Source: Candidatus Bathyarchaeota archaeon A05DMB-5 (GTDB lineage Archaea > Thermoproteota > Bathyarchaeia > Bathyarchaeales > Bathycorpusculaceae). From it: 64,000 nt of DNA. This document shows, piece by piece, positions 16,256 through 26,090 of the stretch (positions within the stretch are counted from its first letter, which is position 1; the number at the start of each line of letters is the position of its first letter). The stretch covers positions 124,001 through 188,000 of the forward strand of contig JABFQP010000003.1 in assembly GCA_019685655.1 (NCBI GenBank), in the 5' to 3' direction. Both the position numbers and the translations under genes were made by a program. Below the pieces are notes generated by a model. That model had not been told where the DNA came from and did no database searches. It saw only the letters and a list, made by a program, of their open reading frames with translations.

Positions 16256-17680
16256 ATGAATACTTCAGCTGAAAACATGCACTTTTTCAACACTTTAACA
16301 CGGAAAAAAGAAAAATTCGTTTCCTTAGAAAAAGGCAAAGTGAAAATGTACACGTGCGGACCCACAGTTTACGATTACGCACACATAGGTAATTTCCGCG
16401 CTTTCGTTTTTGAAGACCTACTACGGCGGTGGCTTGAATACCGCGGTTTCCAAGTAACCCAAATCATGAATATTACAGACGTTGACGACAAAACAATCAA
16501 AGGCTCACGAAAAAAACAAATGCCAATAAAAGAATACACAGAATACTACACAAAAGCCTTCTTCGAAGACATAGAAGCCCTAAACATACAAAAAGCAACA
16601 CTTTACCCAAAAGCTACAGAGCATATCCCCGAAATGATAGCTCTAATCAAAAAGCTTTTGGAGAAAGGCTACGCCTACAAAGGCGAAGACGGCTCAATCT
16701 ACTACAGCATCACAAAATTCAAAGACTACGGAAAACTCTCAAAAATCAAAATTGAAGAACTCAAACCAGGCGCCAGAGTGAAAGTTGACGAGTACGAGAA
16801 AGAAGAAGCCCGCGATTTCGCACTATGGAAAGCATGGGACGAAGAAGACGGCGACGTTTTCTGGGAAACAGAACTTGGCAAAGGAAGACCCGGATGGCAC
16901 ATTGAATGTTCGGCAATGTCAATGAAATACCTTGGCGAAACATTTGACATCCATTGCGGCGGCGTGGACAACATGTTTCCACATCACGAAAACGAAATCG
17001 CCCAGAGCGAAGCAGCAACAGGAAAAAAATTCGTTAACTATTGGCTTCACAACGAGCATTTGCTGGTTGAAGGCAAAAGAATGGCTAAGCGCTACGGCAA
17101 CTATTACACTCTACGAGACTTACTAGCAAAGGGCTACAATCCCACAGCTATACGTTACCTGCTAATGTCAACCCATTATCGACAACAGTTAAACTTCACA
17201 TTCGAAGGATTAGAAGCAGCAAAAAACGCAGTAGACCGCCTAAAAAGTTTCACACATAGGCTCTTAGATGCGGATGGAAAAGAAAGCGGAGAAAAAATAA
17301 CGCAGCTAATGGCTCAAGTGCAAAAGAATTTCGAGGAAGCCATGGATGACGACTTAAACATAAACGTCGCACTAGCCGCACTATTCGATTTTGTCAGAGA
17401 AGTCAACAAGCTAATGGACAATAACCTACTCAGCAAGAAAGAAGCAGAAGAAGTCTACAACCTAATGCTACGTTTCGACAAAGTCTTAGGAGTAATAGGT
17501 GAAGCAAAAAAAGAAGAAAAACTCCCAAAAGAAGCCGAAGAACTCATCCACAAAAGAGAAGAAGCCAGAAAAGCAAAAGACTGGAAAACAGCAGACAAAA
17601 TCCGAGAACAACTCAAAGCCATGGGCGTGATTATTGAAGACACACCTCAAGGCGTGAAATGGAGAATCGAAAAACGCTAA
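16256..17680 (+). CDS. cysS: Cysteinyl-tRNA synthetase
   Basis: A 474-residue class I synthetase that charges tRNA-Cys. The active site is visible: zinc ligands C34 (TCGPTVYD), the Cys of WHIECSAM, and H and E of MFPHHENE; and the HIGH motif as HIGN (43-46). The KMSKS loop is divergent: residues 275-279 read RMAKR in GKRMAKRYGNYYT, keeping only the Met and the second Lys. The C-terminal helical domain and tail (to about 474) are of normal length. The ATG at 16256 is preferred over 16232 because GCTTAAATAG (16216-16225) predicts transcription starting near 16245. Confidence 0.95.
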   Translation: MNTSAENMHFFNTLTRKKEKFVSLEKGKVKMYTCGPTVYDYAHIGNFRAFVFEDLLRRWLEYRGFQVTQIMNITDVDDKTIKGSRKKQMPIKEYTEYYTKAFFEDIEALNIQKATLYPKATEHIPEMIALIKKLLEKGYAYKGEDGSIYYSITKFKDYGKLSKIKIEELKPGARVKVDEYEKEEARDFALWKAWDEEDGDVFWETELGKGRPGWHIECSAMSMKYLGETFDIHCGGVDNMFPHHENEIAQSEAATGKKFVNYWLHNEHLLVEGKRMAKRYGNYYTLRDLLAKGYNPTAIRYLLMSTHYRQQLNFTFEGLEAAKNAVDRLKSFTHRLLDADGKESGEKITQLMAQVQKNFEEAMDDDLNINVALAALFDFVREVNKLMDNNLLSKKEAEEVYNLMLRFDKVLGVIGEAKKEEKLPKEAEELIHKREEARKAKDWKTADKIREQLKAMGVIIEDTPQGVKWRIEKR

Positions 17681-17702
17681 ACTTACATTTCTCAATTACA
17701 CT

Positions 17703-18500
17703 TTAAACTTTAGTTTGGGCGTGAATATTCCAATCGTCAGTGGAATATTTTTCTTTACAGAGCCTCTCTGCGAGTTCACGCTCATAAGATGTCAATTCAC
17801 CTTCCAAAAGCGGAACTTTCAAAGCCTTCTCGAAACCCTCAACCAACGCTTGATACGCTTCACTTACTGAAACACTCTTTCCAAGCTCCATCCTCAACGA
17901 TGTTATCTTATTCTTCGCCACACCCACAACTTGCATGCACGTTCTTGCCCAAGGAACACGCAAAAAGGTGAACATTTTCTCCAAATCAACATCCAAAAGC
18001 AAAGTGCCATGCTGCAAAACAACTCCACTTTTGTGAGACTGCGCGCTTCCAGAAATTTTCCTACCTTTTACAGTAAGGTTTGGGCAAGTTTTCTCGTTGC
18101 CCATGTTAAAGTCAGCGGTTACTCCAAGAATCTTTAAGGCTTCTACTATGCCCTCGTAGACTTTCGCATAAACAGCAGTTATGTCTTTGGCGTTTAAAGT
18201 GTCTTTTTTGGCGATTACGCTGTAGGTAATTTCGCCTTCAGCATCGTGATAGACTGTGCCGCCTCCGGTTATTCGCCTAACCAAGCCGACACCATGTTTT
18301 CTACAACTGTCCAAGTAAACCTCATTGTTAACATCTTGAAATTTGCCTATCGAAACAGCAGAGGGATTCCAACAGTAAAACCTTAAAGTATTCGGAGACA
18401 CGTTGTTTATTCTTGCAGTTAATATAGCCTCGTCAACAGCCATATTCATGAACGCGTCATGAGTTTCGAGTTTTAGTAGCCGCCATTTGTCCATTTGCAA
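17703..18500 (-). CDS. lplA: Lipoate-protein ligase A family protein
   Basis: A 265-residue member of the biotin/lipoate A/B protein ligase fold. It has the diagnostic RRITGGGTVYHD motif (about 75-86), FYCWNPSAVSIG (41-52) for the lipoyl/adenylate pocket, and KISGSAQ with the catalytic Lys (about 148-154). HGTLLLDVDLEKM follows, as in LplA. It would attach lipoate to an acyl carrier domain, probably glycine cleavage H protein or a 2-oxoacid dehydrogenase E2. The small C-terminal accessory domain is present only in part, so a partner subunit or an octanoyltransferase activity is possible. It converges with cysS. Confidence 0.87.
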   Translation of the reverse strand: MQMDKWRLLKLETHDAFMNMAVDEAILTARINNVSPNTLRFYCWNPSAVSIGKFQDVNNEVYLDSCRKHGVGLVRRITGGGTVYHDAEGEITYSVIAKKDTLNAKDITAVYAKVYEGIVEALKILGVTADFNMGNEKTCPNLTVKGRKISGSAQSHKSGVVLQHGTLLLDVDLEKMFTFLRVPWARTCMQVVGVAKNKITSLRMELGKSVSVSEAYQALVEGFEKALKVPLLEGELTSYERELAERLCKEKYSTDDWNIHAQTKV

Positions 18501-18676
18501 GTCTCCGCTGCTTTATTTCCCTAATGCTTCGGTGACTAATTTTTATGTTTGTCTATTTGGGCTTCTCAATTAATTATGAATTTTTTCCGCAAAATTTTTC
18601 GATGCCATGGCAATTTTGCATGTTACAGTTTAAATATTAGTGTTGTGATTACTCGTAGCGAAGGGAAAAACTAAGT

Positions 18677-19117
18677 ATGGGTTCAAAATCGCCTAAAGGC
18701 GAATTCGCCGCAAGAAAACTCACTGAAAAACGGAACAAGTTCCGTTGGAGTAGCATGTACTATAAACGTCGAATGCTAATGCTGGATGTGAAGGCAGACC
18801 CGCTTGAAGGCGCACCTATGGCACGCGGCATAGTTCTCGAAAAAGTAGGCGTGGAAAGCAAGCAGCCTAACAGCGCCATACGCAAGTGCGTAAGAACCCA
18901 ACTCATAAAAAATGGACGGTCAATAACCGCTTTTCTGCCTGGAGACGGCGCATTAAATGTTGTCGACGAACATGACGAAGTAATTGTTGAAGGCATCGGC
19001 GGTTCACGTGGAAGAAGCATGGGAGACATTCCCGGCGTGCGTTGGAAAGTAATAATGGTTAACGGCGTCTCGTTGAACGAGCTTGTTTACGGAAGAAAAC
19101 AGAAACCTGCACGGTGA
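18677..19117 (+). CDS. rps12: 30S ribosomal protein S12 (uS12)
   Basis: A 146-residue archaeal/eukaryotic-length uS12, part of the decoding centre of the small subunit. The conserved [19 protein letters not shown] block and PGDGALN, plus the C-terminal [16 protein letters not shown], are clear. The archaeal type is shown by the long basic N terminus [18 protein letters not shown] element TTTAAATATT lies about 45 bases upstream. The S7 gene overlaps its end by four bases (translational coupling). The usual neighbours RNA polymerase, L30e and NusA are not upstream. Confidence 0.97.
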   Translation: MGSKSPKGEFAARKLTEKRNKFRWSSMYYKRRMLMLDVKADPLEGAPMARGIVLEKVGVESKQPNSAIRKCVRTQLIKNGRSITAFLPGDGALNVVDEHDEVIVEGIGGSRGRSMGDIPGVRWKVIMVNGVSLNELVYGRKQKPAR

Positions 19118-19710
19118 TGATGTTGAGCCAGAAGCAGCAAGAAGAGAAAGAAATTAAATTTTTTGAGAAATGGAGCTACAAAGACGTTCAAGTTAAAGAT
19201 TTAGGTTTACAAGGGTATATTTCTTTAAAACCGCTTGTTGTTCCGCATAGTATGGGAAGACATGAACACGCGCGTTTTCGCAAAGCAAACGTCAACATAG
19301 TCGAACGTTTAGTGAACAATCTGATGCGCCCCGGAAAAAACGCGGGTAAAAAAGCAAAAGCCATGAACATTGTAAAGCACGCGTTTGAAATTATCCATTT
19401 GCGAACTGGCAAAAACCCCATAGAAGTGCTTGTCAGAGCAGTGGAGAATTCTGCGCCTTGCGAAGACACAACACGCATCAGCTACGGCGGTATAGTTTAC
19501 CACTTATCCGTAGACATTGCTCCACAAAGACGCGTAGACTTAGCCTTAAGAAACATTTGCGAAGGAGCAAGACAAGCATCAATAAACAATCCACGTTCAA
19601 TAGAAGAATGCCTTGCAGAGGAACTTATTTTAGCTGCAAATCATGACATGAAAAGCTACGCAGTTTCAAAACGCCACGAAACAGAAAGAGTAGCCCAAGC
19701 ATCAAGATAG
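19114..19710 (+). CDS. rps7: 30S ribosomal protein S7 (uS7)
   Basis: A 198-residue archaeal uS7, which initiates assembly of the 30S head. The conserved [49 protein letters not shown] and [20 protein letters not shown] blocks are present. Start codons at 19114 (GTG), 19117 and 19120 (ATG) are clustered; GTG gives the 4-base overlap with S12. EF-2 normally follows S7 in archaeal str operons but is absent here. Instead a convergent GTPase gene lies downstream. Confidence 0.97.
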   Translation: MMMLSQKQQEEKEIKFFEKWSYKDVQVKDLGLQGYISLKPLVVPHSMGRHEHARFRKANVNIVERLVNNLMRPGKNAGKKAKAMNIVKHAFEIIHLRTGKNPIEVLVRAVENSAPCEDTTRISYGGIVYHLSVDIAPQRRVDLALRNICEGARQASINNPRSIEECLAEELILAANHDMKSYAVSKRHETERVAQASR

Positions 19711-19728
19711 CGGCATAGAAACTCTTAA

Positions 19729-20904
19729 TTATTTTAGATGAATCTCAACTACGTCTCCATCTTCCAAAACAAACGATGCTCCCACTTTCTGTGGACTAAA
19801 AGTAAAGCGTTTAGCCCAAATTTTCGCAAAGTAAAAGTTTTCTTTGAAGTCGCTATGAATGTTTTTGGCTAAATCGTAAACCGTTGCGCCTTTCTTTAAG
19901 ACGAAGGGTTTCTTGGAATAATCTTTCATGTTCGGCTCTTTAGTGTAAACCCGTATAATATCAAGTGTCTTGAATAAAGTTTCACCTAACTTGTCTAAGC
20001 CATATCCACTGGTGCATGAAACTGCAAGAATTGGCAGTTTTTCGCCCACATAAGCCCTCAACAACTTAAAATTCCCCTCTGCACCAGCCAAGTCAATTTT
20101 GTTCGCAACAACAACCGCCGGCTTATACACAGTATTCTCAAAAATGGCATCTTCAACCTCGTCAAGTGTAGCTTCGCCTGAAATCTTAACCACAGCATCT
20201 CCAATCCGATAGCTTTTCAGAAGGTCCTCAACATCACGGAAACTACAGTCAACAAGTCTACCAAACACGATTATCCGCAAGCCGGCACCCATAAACTTAC
20301 GCTCAACCTCCACCTTCGCCTTAGGTTTGCTAACGAGAATTCGCGCTTTCTCTAACTCGTCTAAAATAAGAGACAACTGTTCCACGGAATTCTGCGACAA
20401 ATCCACCATCAAAACTAATCCATCAGCATTTCGTGCCAAAGCCAAAGTCTGAAGCCCCCACGCTCTACCTTCAGCAGAACCTTCAATCAACGCTGGAGCT
20501 TCTAAAAGCTGAAATTGAATATCTTCAAAATTCATTATGCCTGGAACTGGCTCTCGCGTGGTGTAAGGCGCCCATGAAACTTCAACTTTCGAGTTTGTAA
20601 CCGCTCCAAGCAAACTGCTTCTCCCAACATTCGTCACGCCCAAAAGCACAATTTGAGCCGCGCCTTCCTTCTCTATGAAATATTTCGGTCCTCCCTTTCC
20701 AGCGCGCTTTCGCTTTTTCTCTTCCATTTCCTTGCGCATCACTGCAATCTGCTTTTTTATTTGACCGCGAAGCTTCAAAGTGCCCTTGTGTTTCGGAACC
20801 AAACTTAGGAACTCTTGCATTCTCAGAAGTCTTTCCCGTGGATTTTTTGTAGCTTCAACTTCTGCCCATTTCTTTTTTGCATCAGGAGGCAAATTTGTCG
20901 GCAT
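19729..20904 (-). CDS. DRG/Obg-like GTPase with TGS domain, degenerate G1 and G3
   Basis: A 391-residue protein with the layout of DRG GTPases: helical N terminus (1-75), G domain (about 82-310) and C-terminal TGS domain (about 316-391, VLKKGATVYDLAKNIHSDF). G4 is intact (NKID, 268-271). G1 reads GVTNVGRSS (89-97), with Arg95 in place of the catalytic Lys. The usual G3 DxPG is EAPA (135-138). Canonical DRGs bind ribosome-associated factors and act in translation. Here nucleotide binding may be altered, although a conserved archaeal subfamily with these changes is possible. It sits between S7 and EF-1 alpha on the opposite strand. Confidence 0.88.
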   Translation of the reverse strand: MPTNLPPDAKKKWAEVEATKNPRERLLRMQEFLSLVPKHKGTLKLRGQIKKQIAVMRKEMEEKKRKRAGKGGPKYFIEKEGAAQIVLLGVTNVGRSSLLGAVTNSKVEVSWAPYTTREPVPGIMNFEDIQFQLLEAPALIEGSAEGRAWGLQTLALARNADGLVLMVDLSQNSVEQLSLILDELEKARILVSKPKAKVEVERKFMGAGLRIIVFGRLVDCSFRDVEDLLKSYRIGDAVVKISGEATLDEVEDAIFENTVYKPAVVVANKIDLAGAEGNFKLLRAYVGEKLPILAVSCTSGYGLDKLGETLFKTLDIIRVYTKEPNMKDYSKKPFVLKKGATVYDLAKNIHSDFKENFYFAKIWAKRFTFSPQKVGASFVLEDGDVVEIHLK

Positions 20905-21077
20905 AAACTAAACGCTTCCAATACTGATTTCGAAATTTTACTCTAATATTTGTTTCCGCGACACCATACTCGTCAAGCTGCAGTATCATAAAAAGATTAA
21001 AATAATTGAATGAACAGTTGTGTAAACGAATTCACTAAAATTTAGAGGAGAAAAATCAAAAATAAGGAGGAAAAAGA

Positions 21078-22382
21078 ATGAGCAGACCAGAAAAGCCGCA
21101 CTTAAACCTAGTAATCATGGGACATGTTGACCACGGAAAATCAACAACCACAGGACACTTGCTATACTTGGCAGGAGCCGTAGACGACAGAACAATAAAA
21201 GCGTTCGAAGAAGAAGCCAAAAAAATGGGCAAAGAAACCTTCAAGTTCGCATGGGTTCTCGACAACTTGAAAGAGGAAAGAGAAAGAGGCTTAACAATTG
21301 ACCTTCGATTCTTAAAGTTCGAAACCAAAAAATACTATTTCACAGTAATCGACGCACCAGGACACAGAGACTTCGTTAAAAACATGATAACCGGCGCAAG
21401 CCAAGCCGACGGTGCAATACTCTTTGTGTCAGCCAAAAGAGGCGAATTCGAAGCTGGCATCGGACCTGGCGGACAAACCCGAGAACACGCGTTCTTGGCT
21501 TTTACTTTGGGCGTTAACCAATTGACTGTAGCTATTAACAAGATGGATGATGTTTCTGTTAACTGGAGCCAAGACAGATACAACGAAGTCAAAAATGAAG
21601 TTGCAAGAATGCTTAAGATGGTTGGTTATAAGGTTGAGAAAATACCGTTCGTGCCAACATCCGGCTGGACTGGCGACAACCTTGTCAAGAAAAGCGACAA
21701 AATGCCCTGGTATACTGGACCAACATTAATTGATGCTTTAGACACTTTTGAGGTTCCTCCAAAACCAACAGGCAAACCATTACGCATTCCAATTCAAGAT
21801 GTTTACAGCATTACTGGTGTAGGCACAGTTCCAGTGGGTCGAGTGGAAACTGGAATATTGAAGGAAAACGATGTTGTCATATTCATGCCAGCAAACAAGC
21901 AAGGCGAAGTGAAATCTTTAGAAATGCACCACACAAGAATACCGAAAGCTGAGCCAGGCGACAACATTGGATTCAACGTTAGAGGCATTGCAAAAACAGA
22001 CATTCGCCGCGGAGACGTCTGTGGACACGTTACAAATCCGCCAACAGTAGCCAAAGAATTCATCGGGCAAATAATTGTCATCTATCACCCCACGGCTGTT
22101 GCAGCAGGATACACACCAGTTCTGCACTACCACACAGGACAAGTTGCATGCCGGTTCACTGAGCTAATAAAGAAAATTGATCCACGTTCTGGGCAAGTTG
22201 TAGAAGAAAAACCAACATTCTTGAAAACCGGCGACGCAGCCTGGGTAAGAATGGAGCCTTTGCATCCAATCGCCATCGAGACTTACACTGAATTTCCTGA
22301 ACTTGGAAGATTCGCAGTAAGAGACATGGGAACAACGATTGCCGCGGGTGTGGTTAAAGAGATCACGAAGAAAGGACCATAA
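21078..22382 (+). CDS. tuf: Translation elongation factor EF-1 alpha
   Basis: A 434-residue EF-1A, which delivers aminoacyl-tRNA to the ribosome. G1 is GHVDHGKST (15-23), G2 lies in RGLTIDL, G3 is DAPGHRD and G4 is NKMDD. Domains II and III follow with [28 protein letters not shown] and the C-terminal [17 protein letters not shown]. It has archaeal/eukaryotic features such as [23 protein letters not shown] lies 10 bases upstream of the ATG. Codon use is strongly biased, as expected for a highly expressed gene. S10, which usually follows in archaea, is not downstream. Confidence 0.98.
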   Translation: MSRPEKPHLNLVIMGHVDHGKSTTTGHLLYLAGAVDDRTIKAFEEEAKKMGKETFKFAWVLDNLKEERERGLTIDLRFLKFETKKYYFTVIDAPGHRDFVKNMITGASQADGAILFVSAKRGEFEAGIGPGGQTREHAFLAFTLGVNQLTVAINKMDDVSVNWSQDRYNEVKNEVARMLKMVGYKVEKIPFVPTSGWTGDNLVKKSDKMPWYTGPTLIDALDTFEVPPKPTGKPLRIPIQDVYSITGVGTVPVGRVETGILKENDVVIFMPANKQGEVKSLEMHHTRIPKAEPGDNIGFNVRGIAKTDIRRGDVCGHVTNPPTVAKEFIGQIIVIYHPTAVAAGYTPVLHYHTGQVACRFTELIKKIDPRSGQVVEEKPTFLKTGDAAWVRMEPLHPIAIETYTEFPELGRFAVRDMGTTIAAGVVKEITKKGP

Positions 22383-22507
22383 AATTTCTTTTCTTCCATT
22401 TTTATATTTGTATTCCACGTTTTTTGAGTTCTGCGTGTTATGCTTAAGTTTTATCAATAAATAGCCTTAAGTTCTCATATAAAACCATTAGAAATAGAGT
22501 TGGTGTC

Positions 22508-23218
22508 ATGTCTGGAACTGAAACGTTGCTTCCATACTTGAAGGAAAAGAAAACCGAAGAGCAAGAGCAGCCGACAATAATTGTTGACAGTCGCGAGGCG
22601 AATACGGCTACAAAAATTGTTAAAGGTCTCAGAGAACGCGGCGTCAATGTTAAAATTGAAACTTTAGAGAAAGGCGACTACATCTTATCTGACATGTGTG
22701 CTGTGGAAAGAAAAACCGTTCAAGACTTTGTCTACACGCTTACTAGACGTTACCTTTTCGAGCAACTTTTCAAACTGAAAGAGGTTTATCCCAAATCGTT
22801 AATCGTTCTGGAAGGCTATCTGCCAATAATTTACAAATTTAGCCGAATCCAACCAGTCTCGGTTTGGGGCGCCATGTTTAACCTCGCAAAAAACGGCATA
22901 GCAATGGTCAACACAACCTCATACAAGGAAACAGTGGATTTTCTTTACGTGGCTGCTCGCCAAGAACAAATAGTTGAAAAACGGCATCCAACGATTCACC
23001 CAATCAAAAAGTGCGAAACAATAGAAGATGCCCAGATATACTTGATTGCAAGTTTGCCATTGGTTGGTAGAGAAAAAGCCATATCCATCCTCAAAACCTA
23101 CCAGACACCACTGAACGCGCTGATAAACGTGGACGACTGGCCCAAAACAGTTTATGGACTTGGACCGGTAATAAGCGGCAAAGTTAAAGAAGTGCTGAAC
23201 ACCCCTTTCAAGGAGTGA
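22508..23218 (+). CDS. XPF/ERCC4-family nuclease
   Basis: A 236-residue structure-specific endonuclease of the XPF/Mus81 type without the helicase domain. The nuclease motif is complete: VDSRE (26-30), GDY (56-58) and VERKTVQDF (66-74), matching GDxnERKxxxD. The C-terminal part (about 175-232) has two helix-hairpin-helix elements (LIASLPLVGREKAISIL, KTVYGLGPVISGKVKEVL) for DNA binding. Crenarchaeal-type short XPF proteins of this size act as dimers with PCNA on branched DNA. No C-terminal PIP box is obvious. Together with NurA-HerA it gives the window a repair component. Confidence 0.93.
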   Translation: MSGTETLLPYLKEKKTEEQEQPTIIVDSREANTATKIVKGLRERGVNVKIETLEKGDYILSDMCAVERKTVQDFVYTLTRRYLFEQLFKLKEVYPKSLIVLEGYLPIIYKFSRIQPVSVWGAMFNLAKNGIAMVNTTSYKETVDFLYVAARQEQIVEKRHPTIHPIKKCETIEDAQIYLIASLPLVGREKAISILKTYQTPLNALINVDDWPKTVYGLGPVISGKVKEVLNTPFKE

Positions 23219-23227
23219 AAAAGCTAT

Positions 23228-23569
23228 ATGGACGTGGAAGTTTCTCCGACGCGAAAAGTCAGCATACTAGGGTTAGACAAGCGTCCAGTCAACGATATCG
23301 TATGGTGTGCTACGACATTCGGCGCGAACAGGCTTTACTGGATAGATGGGTATGTTTTATGCTTGGAAGTTTACGAGAAATCCTTCGAGCATGAGCTGAA
23401 AAAGAAAGAGTTTCCAATAAGCCAAATCTGCTATGCGAAATTTCCGAAATACGAGAAAATTTATGAAGTGGAAAAGAGCCTTCAACTTCCAATAGTTAAC
23501 GTTTCGGACATGAAAATCTTCAAAAGCATTCTGGAGGTGATTTTGAAAGACGAAAACGAGCAAAAATAA
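23228..23569 (+). CDS. Hypothetical protein next to XPF nuclease
   Basis: A 113-residue soluble protein starting 10 bases after the XPF gene, so probably co-transcribed. It is mixed alpha/beta: ILGLDKRPVNDIVWCATTFG, WIDGYVLCLEVYE, ISQICYAKFPKYEKIYEV and a C-terminal helix FKSILEVILKDE. No catalytic or metal motif stands out and I do not recognise the family. A role with the nuclease is possible from position only. Confidence 0.65.
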   Translation: MDVEVSPTRKVSILGLDKRPVNDIVWCATTFGANRLYWIDGYVLCLEVYEKSFEHELKKKEFPISQICYAKFPKYEKIYEVEKSLQLPIVNVSDMKIFKSILEVILKDENEQK

Positions 23570-23584
23570 AATGGTTGAAGGCAC

Positions 23585-24193
23585 TTAATGTTTCAGTTTA
23601 TATTTTTGTGCGTATTCATAGCCAAGTTTGAATGCTTTAATGTTCGTGCCTAAATGTTTGGTGGGCACAAGTTCCTTCAAAGCTTCTAGGATGCTTTCAT
23701 CTTTTACTGGTATCTTTTTCGTAGCAGCTAAAGCACCGATTAACACAACATTTTCTGTTAGGATGTTTCCAGCTTCTTTGGCAAGTTTTGCAGCTTCCAC
23801 GATAATGATGTTCTTTGTGAAACTGCAAATCTTGTTGGTTATTTCTTTCAAGCTTGGGTATTCCATCTTTTTAGCAGTGAGCTCGGTTGGCGTAATCCTT
23901 TCATCACTCATTATAATGATTGTCTTTTCTGAGGCGAAGTTCAAACTGCGCAGAGTCTCTAATGGCTCAAATCCCAAGAGTATATCTGCTTTACCGTCGA
24001 GAAACGTGGGCGCCAAAACATTTTCTCCAATTCTCACGTTAGAAACTACTGCTCCGCCTCTCTGCGCCATTCCGTGAATCTCGCTTACTCGAACGTTCAA
24101 CCCTTCCTTAAGAGCCGCTGTTCCAAGAATTTCCGCTGCTAAAAGTATGCCTTGCCCGCCAACTCCAGTCAAAACAATGTTGAATCCCTTCAT
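23585..24193 (-). CDS. iorB: Indolepyruvate:ferredoxin oxidoreductase, beta subunit
   Basis: A 202-residue gamma-type subunit of 2-oxoacid oxidoreductases. It begins with GVGGQGILLAAEILG (10-24), and SEIHGMAQRGGAV (about 37-49) is the IorB signature. With IorA it converts aryl pyruvates (from Trp, Phe, Tyr) plus CoA to aryl-acetyl-CoA, reducing ferredoxin; it is cytoplasmic and oxygen sensitive. The ATG lies 13 bases after iorA, in the same transcript, so the subunit order is A then B. Downstream it converges with the hypothetical gene ending at 23569. Confidence 0.94.
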   Translation of the reverse strand: MKGFNIVLTGVGGQGILLAAEILGTAALKEGLNVRVSEIHGMAQRGGAVVSNVRIGENVLAPTFLDGKADILLGFEPLETLRSLNFASEKTIIIMSDERITPTELTAKKMEYPSLKEITNKICSFTKNIIIVEAAKLAKEAGNILTENVVLIGALAATKKIPVKDESILEALKELVPTKHLGTNIKAFKLGYEYAQKYKLKH

Positions 24194-24206
24194 TCATAGC
24201 ACTTCC

Positions 24207-26090
24207 TTAACCTATCTCCTCACATTTTATAGCTTGGTATGGACAAACTGAAGCGCACAATCCACATCCGATGCAAAGTGTTTCATTGATGCTTGCCTTT
24301 CCATCCACCAAAACCAAAGCTGGACAACCCAGCAATTTAATGCATGCCATACAATTCGTGCATTCCTCAGTTATTTTGCAAACCATTATTTTTGCGCCCT
24401 TTCGTCGTCTATCTCTAACAACCATTAAGGCACAAGGAGAACGGAAAACAACTACAGAAGGACCAGAATGCTGTAAGGCTTCCTTCAAAACTGCTGTTGC
24501 CTCTTTAACTTTGAACGGGTCAACAACTCTTACGAATTTTACACCGCATCCCTCAGCAACTTTTTCAATTAGCACCTTCTCGGTCGGAACACCCATGCCT
24601 GTCACGCCTGTTCCTGGGTGTGGTTGATGTCCAGTCATGGCGGTTGCTTGGTTGTCTAGAACGGCTAAGGTTATTTTGTGGTTGTTATAGACGGCGTTAA
24701 TTAGTCCTGGGATAGCTGCATGGAAAAATGTAGAGTCGCCAATAATTCCAATAGTGTCTCTTCCCGTCACTTTGCTTATGCCTTGGGCCATGCTCACGCT
24801 TGAACCCATACACAAGAAGCCATCACCAATGCTTAATGGCGGCGCAAATCCCAAAGCGTAACAGCCTATGTCGTTTGGGTAAACTGCTTTGCCATCCGTG
24901 GCTTTCCTTATCACGTAGAATGTGGCTCTGTGAGGGCATCCAGCGCATAATATTGGCGGTCTGCGCGGCAAATCTTTCAAAACTTCAGCGTATTTTCTGT
25001 CAATCTCTTTGAGGTCTATTGGCAATTTTCTTCTTGTTATCTTTGCTAAGCCAATCACTACCGCGCGTGTAGAAAGTTCGCCGTCTCTCGGAAAATACAG
25101 TGTACCCATTTTTCCATAAATCTTCACGTTTGGAGCGTAATCCTTGGCTATGGCTTTAATTTGCATTTCCAGATAAGGCTCAAGCTCTTCAACAACAACG
25201 ATTTTCTTGTGCTTTCTCAAAAAAGTTCCTATCAGTTTTTCTGGCAATGGATGAGTCATGCCCAGTTTGAGGATGCTGGCGTCTAAATCTAACGCATCTA
25301 TAGCTTCCATGGCGTAGTTGAAGGCTGCGCTTGCGGAGATTACGCCAAGCTTGCCACTTTTGCTTCTGCGCACTATGGTGTTGTATGGTGATGTTTCGCT
25401 GATTTCTTTAGCTTTCTCCGCTTTTGTCAATAGAACAGTGTGCATTGGTCTGGAATTCGCTGGAACCAGATTCATGCGTTTTATGTCTCTGACAAATTCG
25501 CCTTTGAGACTAGGTTTTGTAAGTTTGCCGTAAGTTACTGGTCCGCGTGTGTGACTCACTCGAGTTGTAGTCCTAAGCAAGACTGGAAGCTCTAATTTTT
25601 CGGAAATTTCAACAGCAGAAACTGTCATGTCTTTGGCTTCTTGGGCGTTTGAAGGCTCTAAGCATGGAAGATTTGCGAGTAAAGCGTAAAAACGGTTATC
25701 TTGCTCGTTCTGGGAACTGTAACATTCTGGGTCATCAGCCGTAACGATTACGCATCCGCCTTTTACACCCATGTACGCTAATGTCATAAGTGCGTCTGCA
25801 GCAACATTCAATCCTACATGCTTCATTGCAGAAAGCGACCGCACACCACAGTTTGCAGTTGCCGCAGCAACTTCCACAGCAACCATCTCGTTAATTGAAT
25901 ACTCCATATAAACGCCCGCTTCAGCCGCAATTTCAGAGATGGAATCCGCTATTTCAGACGCCGGCGTGCCCGGATAAGTGGTTACCACGCTTATGCCCGC
26001 TTCTAAGATTCCTCTGGCTATTGCTTCGTTGCCAAGCAAAAGCGCCCGTTTATTTGGCGCATCTTGTAATAGTAAACGTGAATCAGGCAA
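24207..26090 (-). CDS. iorA: Indolepyruvate:ferredoxin oxidoreductase, alpha subunit
   Basis: A 627-residue thiamine-diphosphate enzyme subunit. The N-terminal pyrimidine-binding domain has GNEAIARGILEAG and TTYPGTPASEI. The central TPP domain has GCPHR, ...YPNDIGCYALG, MGSSVSMAQG and GDSTFFHAA with the Mg-binding motif. The C terminus holds two 4Fe-4S clusters: C577, C580, C583, C589 and C606, C609, C612, C616. The start is TTG, supported by GAGGAG seven bases upstream. It works with IorB in aromatic amino acid fermentation. Tryptophanase is encoded divergently, so tryptophan could feed either enzyme. Confidence 0.95.
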   Translation of the reverse strand: MPDSRLLLQDAPNKRALLLGNEAIARGILEAGISVVTTYPGTPASEIADSISEIAAEAGVYMEYSINEMVAVEVAAATANCGVRSLSAMKHVGLNVAADALMTLAYMGVKGGCVIVTADDPECYSSQNEQDNRFYALLANLPCLEPSNAQEAKDMTVSAVEISEKLELPVLLRTTTRVSHTRGPVTYGKLTKPSLKGEFVRDIKRMNLVPANSRPMHTVLLTKAEKAKEISETSPYNTIVRRSKSGKLGVISASAAFNYAMEAIDALDLDASILKLGMTHPLPEKLIGTFLRKHKKIVVVEELEPYLEMQIKAIAKDYAPNVKIYGKMGTLYFPRDGELSTRAVVIGLAKITRRKLPIDLKEIDRKYAEVLKDLPRRPPILCAGCPHRATFYVIRKATDGKAVYPNDIGCYALGFAPPLSIGDGFLCMGSSVSMAQGISKVTGRDTIGIIGDSTFFHAAIPGLINAVYNNHKITLAVLDNQATAMTGHQPHPGTGVTGMGVPTEKVLIEKVAEGCGVKFVRVVDPFKVKEATAVLKEALQHSGPSVVVFRSPCALMVVRDRRRKGAKIMVCKITEECTNCMACIKLLGCPALVLVDGKASINETLCIGCGLCASVCPYQAIKCEEIG

